Positions 51,802 through 60,138 of a stretch of DNA of 64,000 nt are shown one piece after another. Source of the stretch: Streptococcus cristatus (GTDB lineage Bacteria > Bacillota > Bacilli > Lactobacillales > Streptococcaceae); the NCBI RefSeq assembly GCF_008369405.1, contig NZ_VSJJ01000002.1, positions 1,506-65,505 of the forward strand, read 5' to 3'. The number at the start of each line of letters is the position of its first letter. The first letter of the stretch is position 1. Both the position numbers and the translations under genes were made by a program. Under the pieces are notes generated by a model. The model searched no databases. It was given only the letters and a program-made list of their open reading frames with translations, and had not been told where the DNA came from.

Positions 51802-51976
51802 GAGAGTGGGAAAGAAATCGGTAATTCGTTAGAATTCGATTTCGTCGTTCCACCTCCGCACAGTTGAGTAGGGCTGTAAAAGCTGATGAAATCAGCGTAA
51901 TAGAGCCCACTCAACCACTGCGTCTTGCTCGACAATCCAAAAACAATTGAGGGGCTAGGACTTTTGTCCCAGCCCT
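51802..51976 (+). repeat. 175-bp structured 3'-UTR element, copy B
   Basis: Reverse-complement orientation to copies A and C on the plus strand, so it reads first hairpin, long hairpin, then GGGGCTAGGACTTTTGTCCCAGCCC and seven T. It starts 28 bp after the ATPase stop and supplies the operon terminator. The interior is almost identical to copies A and C. Confidence 0.9.
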
Positions 51977-52016
51977 TTTTTTGTTTATTCCCCTTTACTT
52001 TTTCTTTTGTTCATGG

Positions 52017-52165
52017 TACAATAGCCTTTGTGTGAAATAGCAGCAGGAAAGCATGAAGCTCGTCAACAGGTGTCTTATGACAAGTAACCTTGGCTGTTTA
52101 GGCGAAGGGCATCTGCACGAATCAGGGCTCTCTAAGTGACTATTTCCACCGAAATATTATTTATA
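52017..52165 (+). promoter_or_regulatory. Promoter and structured leader of rpsD
   Basis: An extended -10 (TGGTACAAT, TACAAT at 52017-52022) is followed by a roughly 140-nt leader before the ribosome site. Its position, and segments such as GTGTGAAATAGCAGCAGG and GGGCTCTCTAAGTGA, fit an S4 autoregulatory leader of the Lactobacillales rpsD (Lacto-rpsD) type. The identity comes from position and memory, not from a model search. Confidence 0.65.
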
Positions 52166-52181
52166 TCAGGAGGACATACAT

Positions 52182-52793
52182 ATGTCACGTTATACAGGAC
52201 CATCTTGGAAACAAGCTCGTCGCCTTGGCCTTTCACTTACAGGTACAGGTAAAGAATTGGCACGTCGTAACTACGTACCAGGACAACACGGACCAAACAA
52301 CCGTTCTAAATTGTCAGAATACGGTTTGCAATTGGCTGAAAAACAAAAACTTCGTTTCACTTACGGTGTAGGTGAAAAACAATTCCGTAACTTGTTCGTA
52401 CAAGCTACAAAAATCAAAGGCGGAATCCTTGGTTTCAACTTCATGCTTCTTTTGGAACGTCGTTTGGACAACGTTGTTTACCGTCTTGGTCTTGCGACTA
52501 CTCGCCGTCAAGCTCGTCAATTCGTAAACCACGGTCACATCCTTGTTGACGGCAAACGCGTTGATATCCCATCATACCGCGTAACTCCAGGTCAAGTGAT
52601 CTCAGTCCGTGAAAAATCATTGAAAGTTCCTGCAATCCTTGAAGCTGTTGAAGCAACTCTTGGACGTCCAGCATTCGTATCATTTGATGCTGAAAAATTG
52701 GAAGGTTCATTGACTCGCTTGCCAGAACGCGACGAAATCAACCCAGAAATCAACGAAGCGCTTATCGTCGAATTCTACAACCAAAAACTTTAA
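52182..52793 (+). CDS. rpsD: 30S ribosomal protein S4
   Basis: 203-aa primary 16S-binding protein. N-terminal [22 protein letters not shown]4 domain at about 92-155 ([32 protein letters not shown]). The short zinc-less N-terminus is usual in streptococci. Codon choice is strongly optimised, as expected for a ribosomal protein. AGGAGG lies 8 nt before the ATG. Confidence 0.98.
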   Translation: MSRYTGPSWKQARRLGLSLTGTGKELARRNYVPGQHGPNNRSKLSEYGLQLAEKQKLRFTYGVGEKQFRNLFVQATKIKGGILGFNFMLLLERRLDNVVYRLGLATTRRQARQFVNHGHILVDGKRVDIPSYRVTPGQVISVREKSLKVPAILEAVEATLGRPAFVSFDAEKLEGSLTRLPERDEINPEINEALIVEFYNQKL

Positions 52794-52855
52794 TTTCTAT
52801 TGGAAATTTATTCAGAAGCCGTTTTCGGCTTCTTTTTTATTCGATTAAGAAAAAG

Positions 52856-53031
52856 GAGGCTGGGACATCTTGTCCCAGCCTCTCGATTGTCTTTGGATTG
52901 TCGAGCAAGACGCAGTGGTTGAGTGGGCTCTACTAGGCTGATTTCATCAGCTTTTACAGCCCTACTCAACTGTGCGGAGGTGGGACAACGAAATCGAATT
53001 CTAACGAATTACCGATTTCTGTCTCACTCTC
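52856..53031 (-). repeat. 176-bp structured 3'-UTR element, copy C
   Basis: Same orientation as copy A. On the minus strand it begins 17 bp after the tetR stop and ends in GAGGCTGGGACAAGATGTCCCAGCCTC followed by CTTTTTC, an intrinsic terminator for tetR. With copy B it flanks rpsD as an inverted pair. Confidence 0.9.
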
Positions 53032-53048
53032 TCTTTAGTTGTTAAATT

Positions 53049-53579
53049 TTATAGCATCTTTAAAAGGAGATCAGCCATTTGTTCAGGGCTTTCTTTACTG
53101 CCTCGGGCGATCCACATTTGGTAGACGCCAAAGAAAGCATTAACGAGGTAGACGATGCCGTATTCCTTTTCGATTTGATTGAAAGCTTTGTTTCGAAACC
53201 GTTCTTGTAGGATTTGGGAAAGCAAGGATTGGAGCTTATGACGGAGGAAATTTTGGATTTCTCTAGTGCCGTTTTCCGTCAAGAGGGCAGCCAGAAGGGG
53301 CTCTTGGGTCAGGAATTGAAAGACCTCTGTGATAGCGACTGCGATATCTTCTTGATGATGTTCAAAGATATATTCTAGTTGATGAAAGAGCCCTTGCTGA
53401 TAGCGTTCAATCATATCATATTTATCCTTGTAGTGGGTATAAAAGCTACTGCGACTGATGCCAGCAGCTCTGGCCAATTCGACTGTTGTAATGTGGTCAA
53501 AAGACTCCTTCTGCAATAATTCAACCATGGCCTTCTCAATGATGGCCTTGGTTTTTTTACGTTTATTACTTTCTGTCAT
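53049..53579 (-). CDS. TetR family regulator
   Basis: 176-aa repressor with an N-terminal HTH (ITTVELARAAGISRSSFYTHYKDKYDMI, about residues 25-52) and a C-terminal effector domain of the TetR_C_8-like type often found beside YhgE/Pip genes. It is divergent from yhgE across 141 bp holding two 20-bp direct repeats that are its likely operators. The start at 53579 (MTESNKRKK) follows AAAGGAAAG. Effector unknown. Confidence 0.88.
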   Translation of the reverse strand: MTESNKRKKTKAIIEKAMVELLQKESFDHITTVELARAAGISRSSFYTHYKDKYDMIERYQQGLFHQLEYIFEHHQEDIAVAITEVFQFLTQEPLLAALLTENGTREIQNFLRHKLQSLLSQILQERFRNKAFNQIEKEYGIVYLVNAFFGVYQMWIARGSKESPEQMADLLLKML

Positions 53580-53613
53580 TTCAATCTTTCCTTTATTATT
53601 GAATTGCACAAAA

Positions 53614-53710
53614 TTAGACAAGGTGTACAAAAATTGATTTTTCTGCTTGCCTTAATTTTTTTATTGTGTATAATCTATTATATCAAATTTTTAGACAAGG
53701 TGTATAAAAA
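53614..53710 (+). promoter_or_regulatory. yhgE promoter with duplicated candidate TetR operator
   Basis: TTAGACAAGGTGTACAAAAA (53614-53633) and TTAGACAAGGTGTATAAAAA (53691-53710) are direct repeats differing at one base. Between them lie TTGCCT (53647) and TATAAT (53669-53674) with a 16-bp spacer, a promoter toward yhgE. One copy sits in the tetR leader, the other next to the yhgE ribosome site. Confidence 0.65.
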
Positions 53711-53720
53711 AGGAGAAAAG

Positions 53721-56120
53721 ATGTTTAAAGAATGGAAAGCTATCTTCAAAAAACCGAAGATTATGGTGGTCATGCTGGGAGTTGCCTTGATTCCAGCCTT
53801 GTATAATGTGATCTTTTTGAGTTCCATGTGGGATCCGTATGGCAAACTTTCTGATTTGCCAGTAGCGGTGGTCAATCAGGATCAAAAGGCGAGCTTGTAT
53901 GGACAAGACCTGTCCATTGGGTCAGACATGGTCCAAGATATGAAGAAAAATGCAGCGCTGGATTTTCATTTTGTGGATGCGGATCAGGCAGAGAAGGGAC
54001 TGGAAAAGGGCGACTATTATATGGTTGTGACTCTTCCCAAGGATCTGTCAGCCAATGCGGCTAGTATCTTGAGCAATCAGCCCAAGCAAGTCACGATTCA
54101 CTATCAAACATCCAGTGGCCATAGTTTTATCGCTAGTAAAATGAGCGATTCTGCCATGACTTCGATGAAGCAGTCGGTCAGTCAGAAGATCACGAACAGC
54201 TATGTGACAAGCCTTTTTGCGAGTATGGACAAGCTAAAAGGTGGACTTGGAACAGCCGCAGATGGGACAGCTAAATTGGCTGAAGGCAGTCAGGAATTGG
54301 CAAACGGCAGCCAAAAACTGTCTACTAACTTGGAAAGTCTAGCTCAGTCCAGCCTCACTTTCTCAGATGGAGCCACAGCGCTGTCAACTGGTCTGGTAGC
54401 ATATACAAATGGAGTGGCTCAGATCAATGCCGGCTTGCCGACTTTTACTAGCAAGATGACGGAATATACAAATGGAGTTGGGCAGCTTTCAGCTGGTGCC
54501 AGTCAATTAACCGCTCAGTCACAAACTTTACTGAATGGAACTAACCAACTGACCGGCAATTCACAGGAATTAGTCGCTGGTGTGGAGCGTCTAAATAGTG
54601 GTTTGGCAGAACTGCAATCATCCGTTAATAGCAGTGTTACTGCTAATCAAGAAAAGGTTGCTCAGTTGACGACAGGTCTAGATCAGCTCAATACAGCTAT
54701 TCAGAATGCCACATCGGGAACGAGCCTGCCAACGGAAACAATTGCGGCTTCTCTCACGACGATTGCGACCAATGCCCAGTCTTTGGCAAGTAGTGCGCAA
54801 AGTGATCGGGCGGCAGCCGTGGCCGCTTTAGAAGGCACAGCTGCTTACCAAAAGCTTTCTGCCAGTGAGCAAGAAGAACTAAAAGCAGCTCTAGCAGGTG
54901 GCACGGATTCTAGCAGCAGTGCGGCGGCAGCCATTGTACAGGAAGTCCAAGCTATCCAAACAAATCTCCAAGGTTTGCAAACAGCTAGCAGTCAGGCAAG
55001 TCAGCTGTCGGCAGCAGCCAATCAAGTCCTGCCAGGTGCTTCAGCTATGATTAATGGTCTCTACGGTGGTCTAGGTCAGGTAAATGAAGCTCTGTCCTCT
55101 GCCAGCACTGGTTCAGCGACCCTTTCTCAAGGCATTACGGCTTATACAGGTGGCCTTTCTCAAGTAGCTCAGGGAGTAGCAGCTTATACTGCAGGGGTTG
55201 ATCAGCTTTCTCAAGGAGCGGCTAATCTAGCGAGCCATAATGACCAAGTGACTTCAGGAATCGGTCAAATCAGCTCAGGCCTCTCTCAATTAAATGATAA
55301 ATCCTCAACTTTGGTCACAGGGATGCAAACATTATCTACGGGTGCTATTCAAATGGCGGATGGTTCTCAGCAGTTAGCGGCTGGTGGTCTTACCTTGAAC
55401 AGTGGGCTGGGAGATTTATCAATCGGTGCTCAGACTCTAAATACAGGCTTGACGGATGCCAAGGGTCAATTGTCCGATCTTTCAGTGACAGAGGACAATG
55501 CAGCTGCCTTGGCTGGTCCTGTCGAGCTGAAAAAGACAGATAAAGATCAGGTTGGTAAAAATGGTGTTGGTATGGCTCCCTACATGATTTCTGTTGCTCT
55601 TTTTGTAGCGGCGATTTCAACCAATGTTATTTTCGGCACGCTCCCTTCTGGCCAAGTTCCAGCTTCTCGCAAAGCTTGGCTCAAGGCTCGTCTGGAGGTC
55701 AATGGCTTGATTTCTGTTTTAGCTGGTATCTTAGTTTATGGAGCGGTTCATTTGATTGGCCTTGAGGCCAACTACGAATGGATGACGCTGGCCTTGACTG
55801 TTTTAGCCAGCATGGCCTTTATGGCGGTTGTGACGACTCTGGTCACTTGGGATAGTAAGGTCGGGGCCTTTATCTCCTTAATCCTCTTGCTCCTGCAACT
55901 TGCTTCCAGCGCTGGTACTTATCCGCTACCCCTGACGGCGGAAATCTTCCAAATGCTCAATCCAATCTTGCCGATGAGCTATGCGGTGTCAGGACTTCGG
56001 GAAACGATCTCGATGAATGGTCAGATCGGTGGCCAGCTAGCCTTCTTGACCGCGGCTTTACTGCTTTTCATGGCCTTAGGAACAATAGCTTATCGTCCTG
56101 ATAAGAAAGAAATCATTTAA
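53721..56120 (+). CDS. yhgE: YhgE/Pip domain membrane protein
   Basis: 799-aa protein: N-terminal membrane helix at about 14-35, a YhgE/Pip N-terminal domain (LPVAVVNQDQKASLYGQDLSIG), then some 400 residues of short quasi-repeats with pattern LSxGxxxLxxG. Five or six membrane helices at the C-terminus belong to the ABC-2-like Pip C-terminal domain. Relatives include the phage-infection protein of lactococci and ESX-associated EsaA-like proteins. The start at 53721 follows AGGAG. Probably repressed by the adjacent TetR. Confidence 0.88.
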   Translation: MFKEWKAIFKKPKIMVVMLGVALIPALYNVIFLSSMWDPYGKLSDLPVAVVNQDQKASLYGQDLSIGSDMVQDMKKNAALDFHFVDADQAEKGLEKGDYYMVVTLPKDLSANAASILSNQPKQVTIHYQTSSGHSFIASKMSDSAMTSMKQSVSQKITNSYVTSLFASMDKLKGGLGTAADGTAKLAEGSQELANGSQKLSTNLESLAQSSLTFSDGATALSTGLVAYTNGVAQINAGLPTFTSKMTEYTNGVGQLSAGASQLTAQSQTLLNGTNQLTGNSQELVAGVERLNSGLAELQSSVNSSVTANQEKVAQLTTGLDQLNTAIQNATSGTSLPTETIAASLTTIATNAQSLASSAQSDRAAAVAALEGTAAYQKLSASEQEELKAALAGGTDSSSSAAAAIVQEVQAIQTNLQGLQTASSQASQLSAAANQVLPGASAMINGLYGGLGQVNEALSSASTGSATLSQGITAYTGGLSQVAQGVAAYTAGVDQLSQGAANLASHNDQVTSGIGQISSGLSQLNDKSSTLVTGMQTLSTGAIQMADGSQQLAAGGLTLNSGLGDLSIGAQTLNTGLTDAKGQLSDLSVTEDNAAALAGPVELKKTDKDQVGKNGVGMAPYMISVALFVAAISTNVIFGTLPSGQVPASRKAWLKARLEVNGLISVLAGILVYGAVHLIGLEANYEWMTLALTVLASMAFMAVVTTLVTWDSKVGAFISLILLLLQLASSAGTYPLPLTAEIFQMLNPILPMSYAVSGLRETISMNGQIGGQLAFLTAALLLFMALGTIAYRPDKKEII

Positions 56121-56160
56121 GATAGAGAAGAGCGCAGACTATTTCTCTACGAAAGGAACA

Positions 56161-56192
56161 ACTTGGTTTTGTGAACAGAACCAAGTTTTTTT
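56161..56192 (+). terminator. Terminator after yhgE
   Basis: ACTTGGTT (56161) and AACCAAGT (56179-56186), 10-nt loop, then seven T that run into the parS site. Confidence 0.8.
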
Positions 56193-56207
56193 GTTTCACG
56201 TGAAACA
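56192..56207. other. parS site 4 (ParB binding)
   Basis: Perfect TGTTTCACGTGAAACA in an intergenic region, followed 3 bp later by a half site (CGTGAAACAA). Confidence 0.95.
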
Positions 56208-56293
56208 GTCGTGAAACAACAGAGAATTTTATTGTATAGATTTTCTCCACAAGTCTATTTTATTCGGTATGGAAATAATAATGTTTTGTTTTC

Positions 56294-56337
56294 TTTAAGT
56301 TTTCTTTAGCCTTCCTTTAAGTTTTCATCCGTAAAAT
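56294..56337 (+). promoter_or_regulatory. CiaR-type promoter of the VTC operon
   Basis: TTTAAG (56294), N5, TTTAGC (56305), N5, TTTAAG (56316-56321): three half-sites at 11-bp period. The -10 TAAAAT follows at 56332-56337, exactly 10 bp after the last half-site, as in known CiaR promoters. Confidence 0.72.
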
Positions 56338-56371
56338 GGCTCTAGTTACAAGAAAGACAAGGGGAGAATCC

Positions 56372-57097
56372 ATGGCTAAAAAAACATTTAAAGATAAATT
56401 TCAACGATTTGAAACCAAATACATTATTTCCAAAGAAACTTTGGCCGATTTATTGACCGAGTTTGAAGGCCATCTGGTGGAGGATGAGCATGCTTATTCG
56501 ACCATCAACAATCTTTACTACGACACCCCGACCTATCAAATGATTCGTGAGTCTTTAGAAAAGCCGTATTTTAAAGAAAAATTGCGCGTGCGGACCTACG
56601 ATGAAAATCCAAGAGAAGACAGTCAAGTCTTTTTGGAAATCAAGAAAAAAGTGCGTAAAATTGTCTACAAACGCCGCATTTCGACAGATTTAGTCGCTGC
56701 AGAGGCTTACTTGGAGGGCGATCACAGTAAGATTGAAGATTGTCAGATTCGTGAGGAAATCGACTGGCTGAGTCAGCGCTACGGTGGCCTGCAGCCCATG
56801 ATGTATATCTACTACAATCGTTATTCTATGAAGGGGATTGAGGATCCCAATGTTCGGATTACCATTGACCACGATTTGACCTACCGCAATTATGATTTGA
56901 GCCTCTTGCATGGTCATTACGGAGAAAATCTTCTGCCGGATCATCATGTGATTATGGAAGTCAAGGTGCCAGGAGCCTATCCGCTCTGGCTGAGTGAGAT
57001 TTTGGATTGCCATCAGGTCTTCCCAAGCTCCTTTTCCAAATACGGGGTTGCCTACAAGAAAACGACAGACTATAAAGGAGTTGTAAATCATGCTTAA
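56372..57097 (+). CDS. VTC domain (polyphosphate polymerase-like) protein
   Basis: 241-aa cytosolic protein with the VTC/triphosphate-tunnel fold: FETKYIIS near 12, INNLYYDTP, KEKLRVRTYDE, FLEIKKKVRKIVYKRR and IMEVKVPG supply the basic and acidic tunnel residues. In yeast Vtc4 makes polyphosphate; bacterial members next to DUF4956 genes are uncharacterised. The ATG at 56372 follows GGGGAG and overlaps the next gene by 8 bp at the other end. Confidence 0.87.
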   Translation: MAKKTFKDKFQRFETKYIISKETLADLLTEFEGHLVEDEHAYSTINNLYYDTPTYQMIRESLEKPYFKEKLRVRTYDENPREDSQVFLEIKKKVRKIVYKRRISTDLVAAEAYLEGDHSKIEDCQIREEIDWLSQRYGGLQPMMYIYYNRYSMKGIEDPNVRITIDHDLTYRNYDLSLLHGHYGENLLPDHHVIMEVKVPGAYPLWLSEILDCHQVFPSSFSKYGVAYKKTTDYKGVVNHA

Positions 57098-57770
57098 TCA
57101 CTTATTTTATGATATTTTTACCGATACGGCCGTAGATCCGGCCATGATGATGCTGGCAATCGGAGTGTCCTTGCTTTTGGGCTTGGTCGTTGCCAAGGTT
57201 TACCAGTTTAAGACAGTTTACAGCAAATCCTTTGTGATGAGTTTGGCGCTTTTACCGACCTTGATTGCAATTGTAATCTTCTTAGTCAATGGAAGTCTAG
57301 GAGCAGGGGTTGCTGTCATGGGGGCCTTCAGCTTGATTCGTTTCCGTTCCGCACCAGGAGGGGCAAAGGAGCTGGTGTCCATTTTCTTGGTCATGACAAT
57401 CGGGATTGCCATCGGAATGGGCTATCTGGTCTTTGCGACCGTCTTTACCCTCATCATGTCGCTCGTCATGCTGTTGCTTGAGGTGGTTAATTTTGGTCAG
57501 ATGAAGCATTCCATGCGCCAGCTGACTGTCGTCATACCAGAAAGTCTGGATTATGAGAGCATTTTTGATGATATTTTCAGCAAAGCTACCAATCATGTTG
57601 AACTGGCTAATGTCAAAACCTCTGATATGGGAAGTTTGTTCAAGCTTAAATACATCATTCAGCTGAATGGTCGAATGACCGAAAAAGAACTCATCGATGC
57701 CCTACGCACGCGCAATGGCAACCTAGAGATTGCTATCAGTCGCTACATTACGAAAGAAAATGAATTATAA
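57090..57770 (+). CDS. DUF4956 membrane protein
   Basis: 226-aa protein with four membrane helices in residues 20-145 (including the conserved GAFSLIRFRSAPGGAKEL segment) and a C-terminal soluble ferredoxin-like domain. DUF4956 proteins nearly always follow VTC-domain genes, suggesting a polymerase-membrane partner pair. Overlaps the VTC gene by 8 bp. Function unknown. Confidence 0.85.
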   Translation: MLNHLFYDIFTDTAVDPAMMMLAIGVSLLLGLVVAKVYQFKTVYSKSFVMSLALLPTLIAIVIFLVNGSLGAGVAVMGAFSLIRFRSAPGGAKELVSIFLVMTIGIAIGMGYLVFATVFTLIMSLVMLLLEVVNFGQMKHSMRQLTVVIPESLDYESIFDDIFSKATNHVELANVKTSDMGSLFKLKYIIQLNGRMTEKELIDALRTRNGNLEIAISRYITKENEL

Positions 57771-57790
57771 TATCTAGAAAGAGGCCGATC

Positions 57791-59041
57791 ATGAAAACAG
57801 GCAAGAAAAAAATAGTTCAGAAAATAAAACTAATGGTGCCTCTAGCGCTAATGAGTGTCACCTTGGGAGCTTGCAGCTTGACCAGCCAGTCCAGCACTCC
57901 TACGAGTGCTAGTGCCACGACCACTCAAACGGCTACCAGTACGACAAAGGCAGATACATCTAGCTATTTCACGGATCGTGATCAGGATGCTTCTTATGAT
58001 GAGTCGACAGCGACCAAAATTAGCTTGAGCGGCTCTACAGCCAAGACATCCGGTGACGGAGCCAGCGTTTCTGGCTCAACGGTGACCATTATGGCAGCTG
58101 GGACTTATGTCCTCTCTGGCAGCAGTGAAAATGTGCAGATTGTTGTCAAGGCTGGCGATCAAGACAAGGTTCAGATCGTCTTGGATGGCGTGACTATGAC
58201 AGGGACGGATGCAGCGATTGTGGTAGAAAATGCGGATAAAACCTTCATTACCCTAGCTGAAGGCAGCAAGAATAGCATTTCTGACTCAGCCAATCACACC
58301 AATACTGACTACGATGCGGCCATTTACAGCAAGGACGATTTGACCTTTAACGGCTCAGGCAGTCTGACTATTGAAGGAAAATATGGTAACGCGGTCGAGT
58401 CTAATGATGACCTGCGTATCACAGGCGGGACTTATACGATTAAAGGCTACAAGAATGGCTTGTCAGCCAATGATGCCATTAACATCAAGGAGGCTAGTCT
58501 GGATATTACCGCGACGGAGGATGCCATCCACGCAGATAATGACGAGGACACTTCGCTCGGAAATCTCTATATCCAGTCTGGGATCATTACGATTAATGCT
58601 GGTGATGACGGTCTTCATGCCAGTAATGCAGCGGTGATTGACGGCGGAACGATCACAGTCAAGTCTAGTGTCGAAGCGTTAGAGGGAACAAATGTCACGA
58701 TTAACGGCGGTACACTTGATCTTTATGCGACGGATGATGGTATCAATGCAGCTAGTACGGCGACTGGGGCTGAGATTTTCATCAAGATTACTGGTGGTGA
58801 TATCAAGGTTGAGGTCGGCCAAGGCGATACAGATGCTCTTGATTCCAATGGCGATATCATCATGACGGGCGGCAACTTAGCTATCACTTCCACGGTATCT
58901 GCCTTTGACTTTGATGGCAAGGCTACCTATATGGGCGGGACTATCACGGTTAATGGGCAAAGCCGAACCGAAATCACAGCAGATGGCCCTGGTGGTGGCG
59001 GTGCCCCAGACGGCCAAGGTGGCGGTCCCGGTGGACACTAA
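57791..59041 (+). CDS. Cthe_2159-like beta-helix lipoprotein
   Basis: 416-aa surface lipoprotein: lipobox LGAC near 26-29, a Ser/Thr-rich linker, then a right-handed beta-helix rich in DDG/NG turns (KDDLTFNGSGSLTIEG, DDGLHASNAAVIDGGTI, DDGINAAS) and a Gly-rich tail (GPGGGGAPDGQGGGPGG). It resembles the carbohydrate-binding Cthe_2159 family, which binds polysaccharide and calcium. It follows the DUF4956 gene by 20 bp with GAAAGAGG. Third gene of the operon. Confidence 0.83.
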   Translation: MKTGKKKIVQKIKLMVPLALMSVTLGACSLTSQSSTPTSASATTTQTATSTTKADTSSYFTDRDQDASYDESTATKISLSGSTAKTSGDGASVSGSTVTIMAAGTYVLSGSSENVQIVVKAGDQDKVQIVLDGVTMTGTDAAIVVENADKTFITLAEGSKNSISDSANHTNTDYDAAIYSKDDLTFNGSGSLTIEGKYGNAVESNDDLRITGGTYTIKGYKNGLSANDAINIKEASLDITATEDAIHADNDEDTSLGNLYIQSGIITINAGDDGLHASNAAVIDGGTITVKSSVEALEGTNVTINGGTLDLYATDDGINAASTATGAEIFIKITGGDIKVEVGQGDTDALDSNGDIIMTGGNLAITSTVSAFDFDGKATYMGGTITVNGQSRTEITADGPGGGGAPDGQGGGPGGH

Positions 59042-59080
59042 GCCTAATCATGAAAGTTTAATTGAATAGAACCAAAAAGA

Positions 59081-59114
59081 AATCTCCCTCATTCCAGCTG
59101 GAACGAGGGATTCT
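59081..59114. terminator. Bidirectional terminator, VTC operon / S66 gene
   Basis: TCCCTC (59085) / GAGGGA (59105-59110) with an inner palindrome TTCCAGCTGGAA; T-rich flanks on both strands. Confidence 0.7.
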
Positions 59115-59117
59115 TGT

Positions 59118-60071
59118 TTATTCATCAATTCTGATGGCCATCTTTTCCGTATCAACCGTCACCTGAGCACCGATGGTAATGGTAAAGAGTGGCTGAGTAT
59201 GAGCAAAGTCCAAGTCATAGAGGACAGGAATTTGTTTGAGAATTGGATGTTTGTCCAAGATATAAAGGAGCAACTCCTCTGTCATCAGACATTCTTTTGG
59301 AAAGCGGCCGATGAGAAGGGCCTGTGGGTTAGGATAGGCCTGAAGGAGGGCAGCTAGATTGCGGTCAAACTCCACATAATCATCTTCCTCCGCCTCTTCA
59401 ACAAAAAGGACATAGTTTTCATCTGTCGGGGCATAGGGTGTGCCACGTAGAAGCGAGAAGGTAGAGAGATTGCCGCCGATAGCAGTGGCTTGGGCTTGCC
59501 CATGGTTGTAGACTTTCCATTCTGTCTTATGGAAGGTCAGTGGCGCATCGGGCAGATACCAAGCATTACTGCCCCATTTTTCACTAGGAGTCAATTCATA
59601 AGAAGTCTGACTGACGGCCTTGAGCCAGCTCTCGGTCTGATAGTCCTGCAGGGCATCCATCTTAAAGCTAGAGTAGGAGGGACCCATGTAGGTTTTCATG
59701 CCAGTCTTACTATAAATTGCGCTGAGCAAGGCTGTTGTGTCCGAGTAGCCGCAGAAAATCTTAGGATTTCTAGCAATCAATTCAAAGTCCAGATAGGGCA
59801 GGAGCTCATTGCAGTTGAAACCGCCGATGGTGGCCAGAATAGCATCAACCGACTCATCTGCGAAGGCAGCATGGATGTCTGTCACCCGGCTTTCGATGGA
59901 GGCAGAGCCTAACATATCATTTTCCAGATAATGCTCCGAAAAAGACACGGTAAATCCTAGCTTTTCCAACCGCTCCTTGGCAGCTAGATTGGCCTCAAAT
60001 CCTCCGATGTGCTCGATTGATGCCGAAGGGCTGACGACCCGAATGTGCATACCAGGTGTGAGTTTTTTCAT
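59118..60071 (-). CDS. S66 family peptidase (LD-carboxypeptidase / MccF-like)
   Basis: 317-aa cytosolic serine peptidase. The nucleophile lies in FCGYSDTTALL (Ser near 112), and the family segments IGGFNCNELLPYLD, IGGNLSTFSLLRGTP and LDFAHTQP supply the Glu-His of the triad. Relatives either trim muropeptide D-Ala or detoxify microcin-like nucleotide peptides; the sequence alone does not decide. The start at 60071 (MKKLTPGMHIRV) follows AAGGAGGT. Confidence 0.86.
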   Translation of the reverse strand: MKKLTPGMHIRVVSPSASIEHIGGFEANLAAKERLEKLGFTVSFSEHYLENDMLGSASIESRVTDIHAAFADESVDAILATIGGFNCNELLPYLDFELIARNPKIFCGYSDTTALLSAIYSKTGMKTYMGPSYSSFKMDALQDYQTESWLKAVSQTSYELTPSEKWGSNAWYLPDAPLTFHKTEWKVYNHGQAQATAIGGNLSTFSLLRGTPYAPTDENYVLFVEEAEEDDYVEFDRNLAALLQAYPNPQALLIGRFPKECLMTEELLLYILDKHPILKQIPVLYDLDFAHTQPLFTITIGAQVTVDTEKMAIRIDE

Positions 60072-60138
60072 AGGAACCTCCTTGTGATAAATTTTATAGA
60101 GTATCATAACATAAAGGCTATAGGAAGTAAAGGTGGAG

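Noticed and set aside
54240..55500. Repetitive coding sequence in yhgE considered as a DNA repeat or CRISPR-like array
   Set aside because: The repetition is at protein level (short Gly/Ser/Leu heptad-like units) with diverged codons and no regular spacers.
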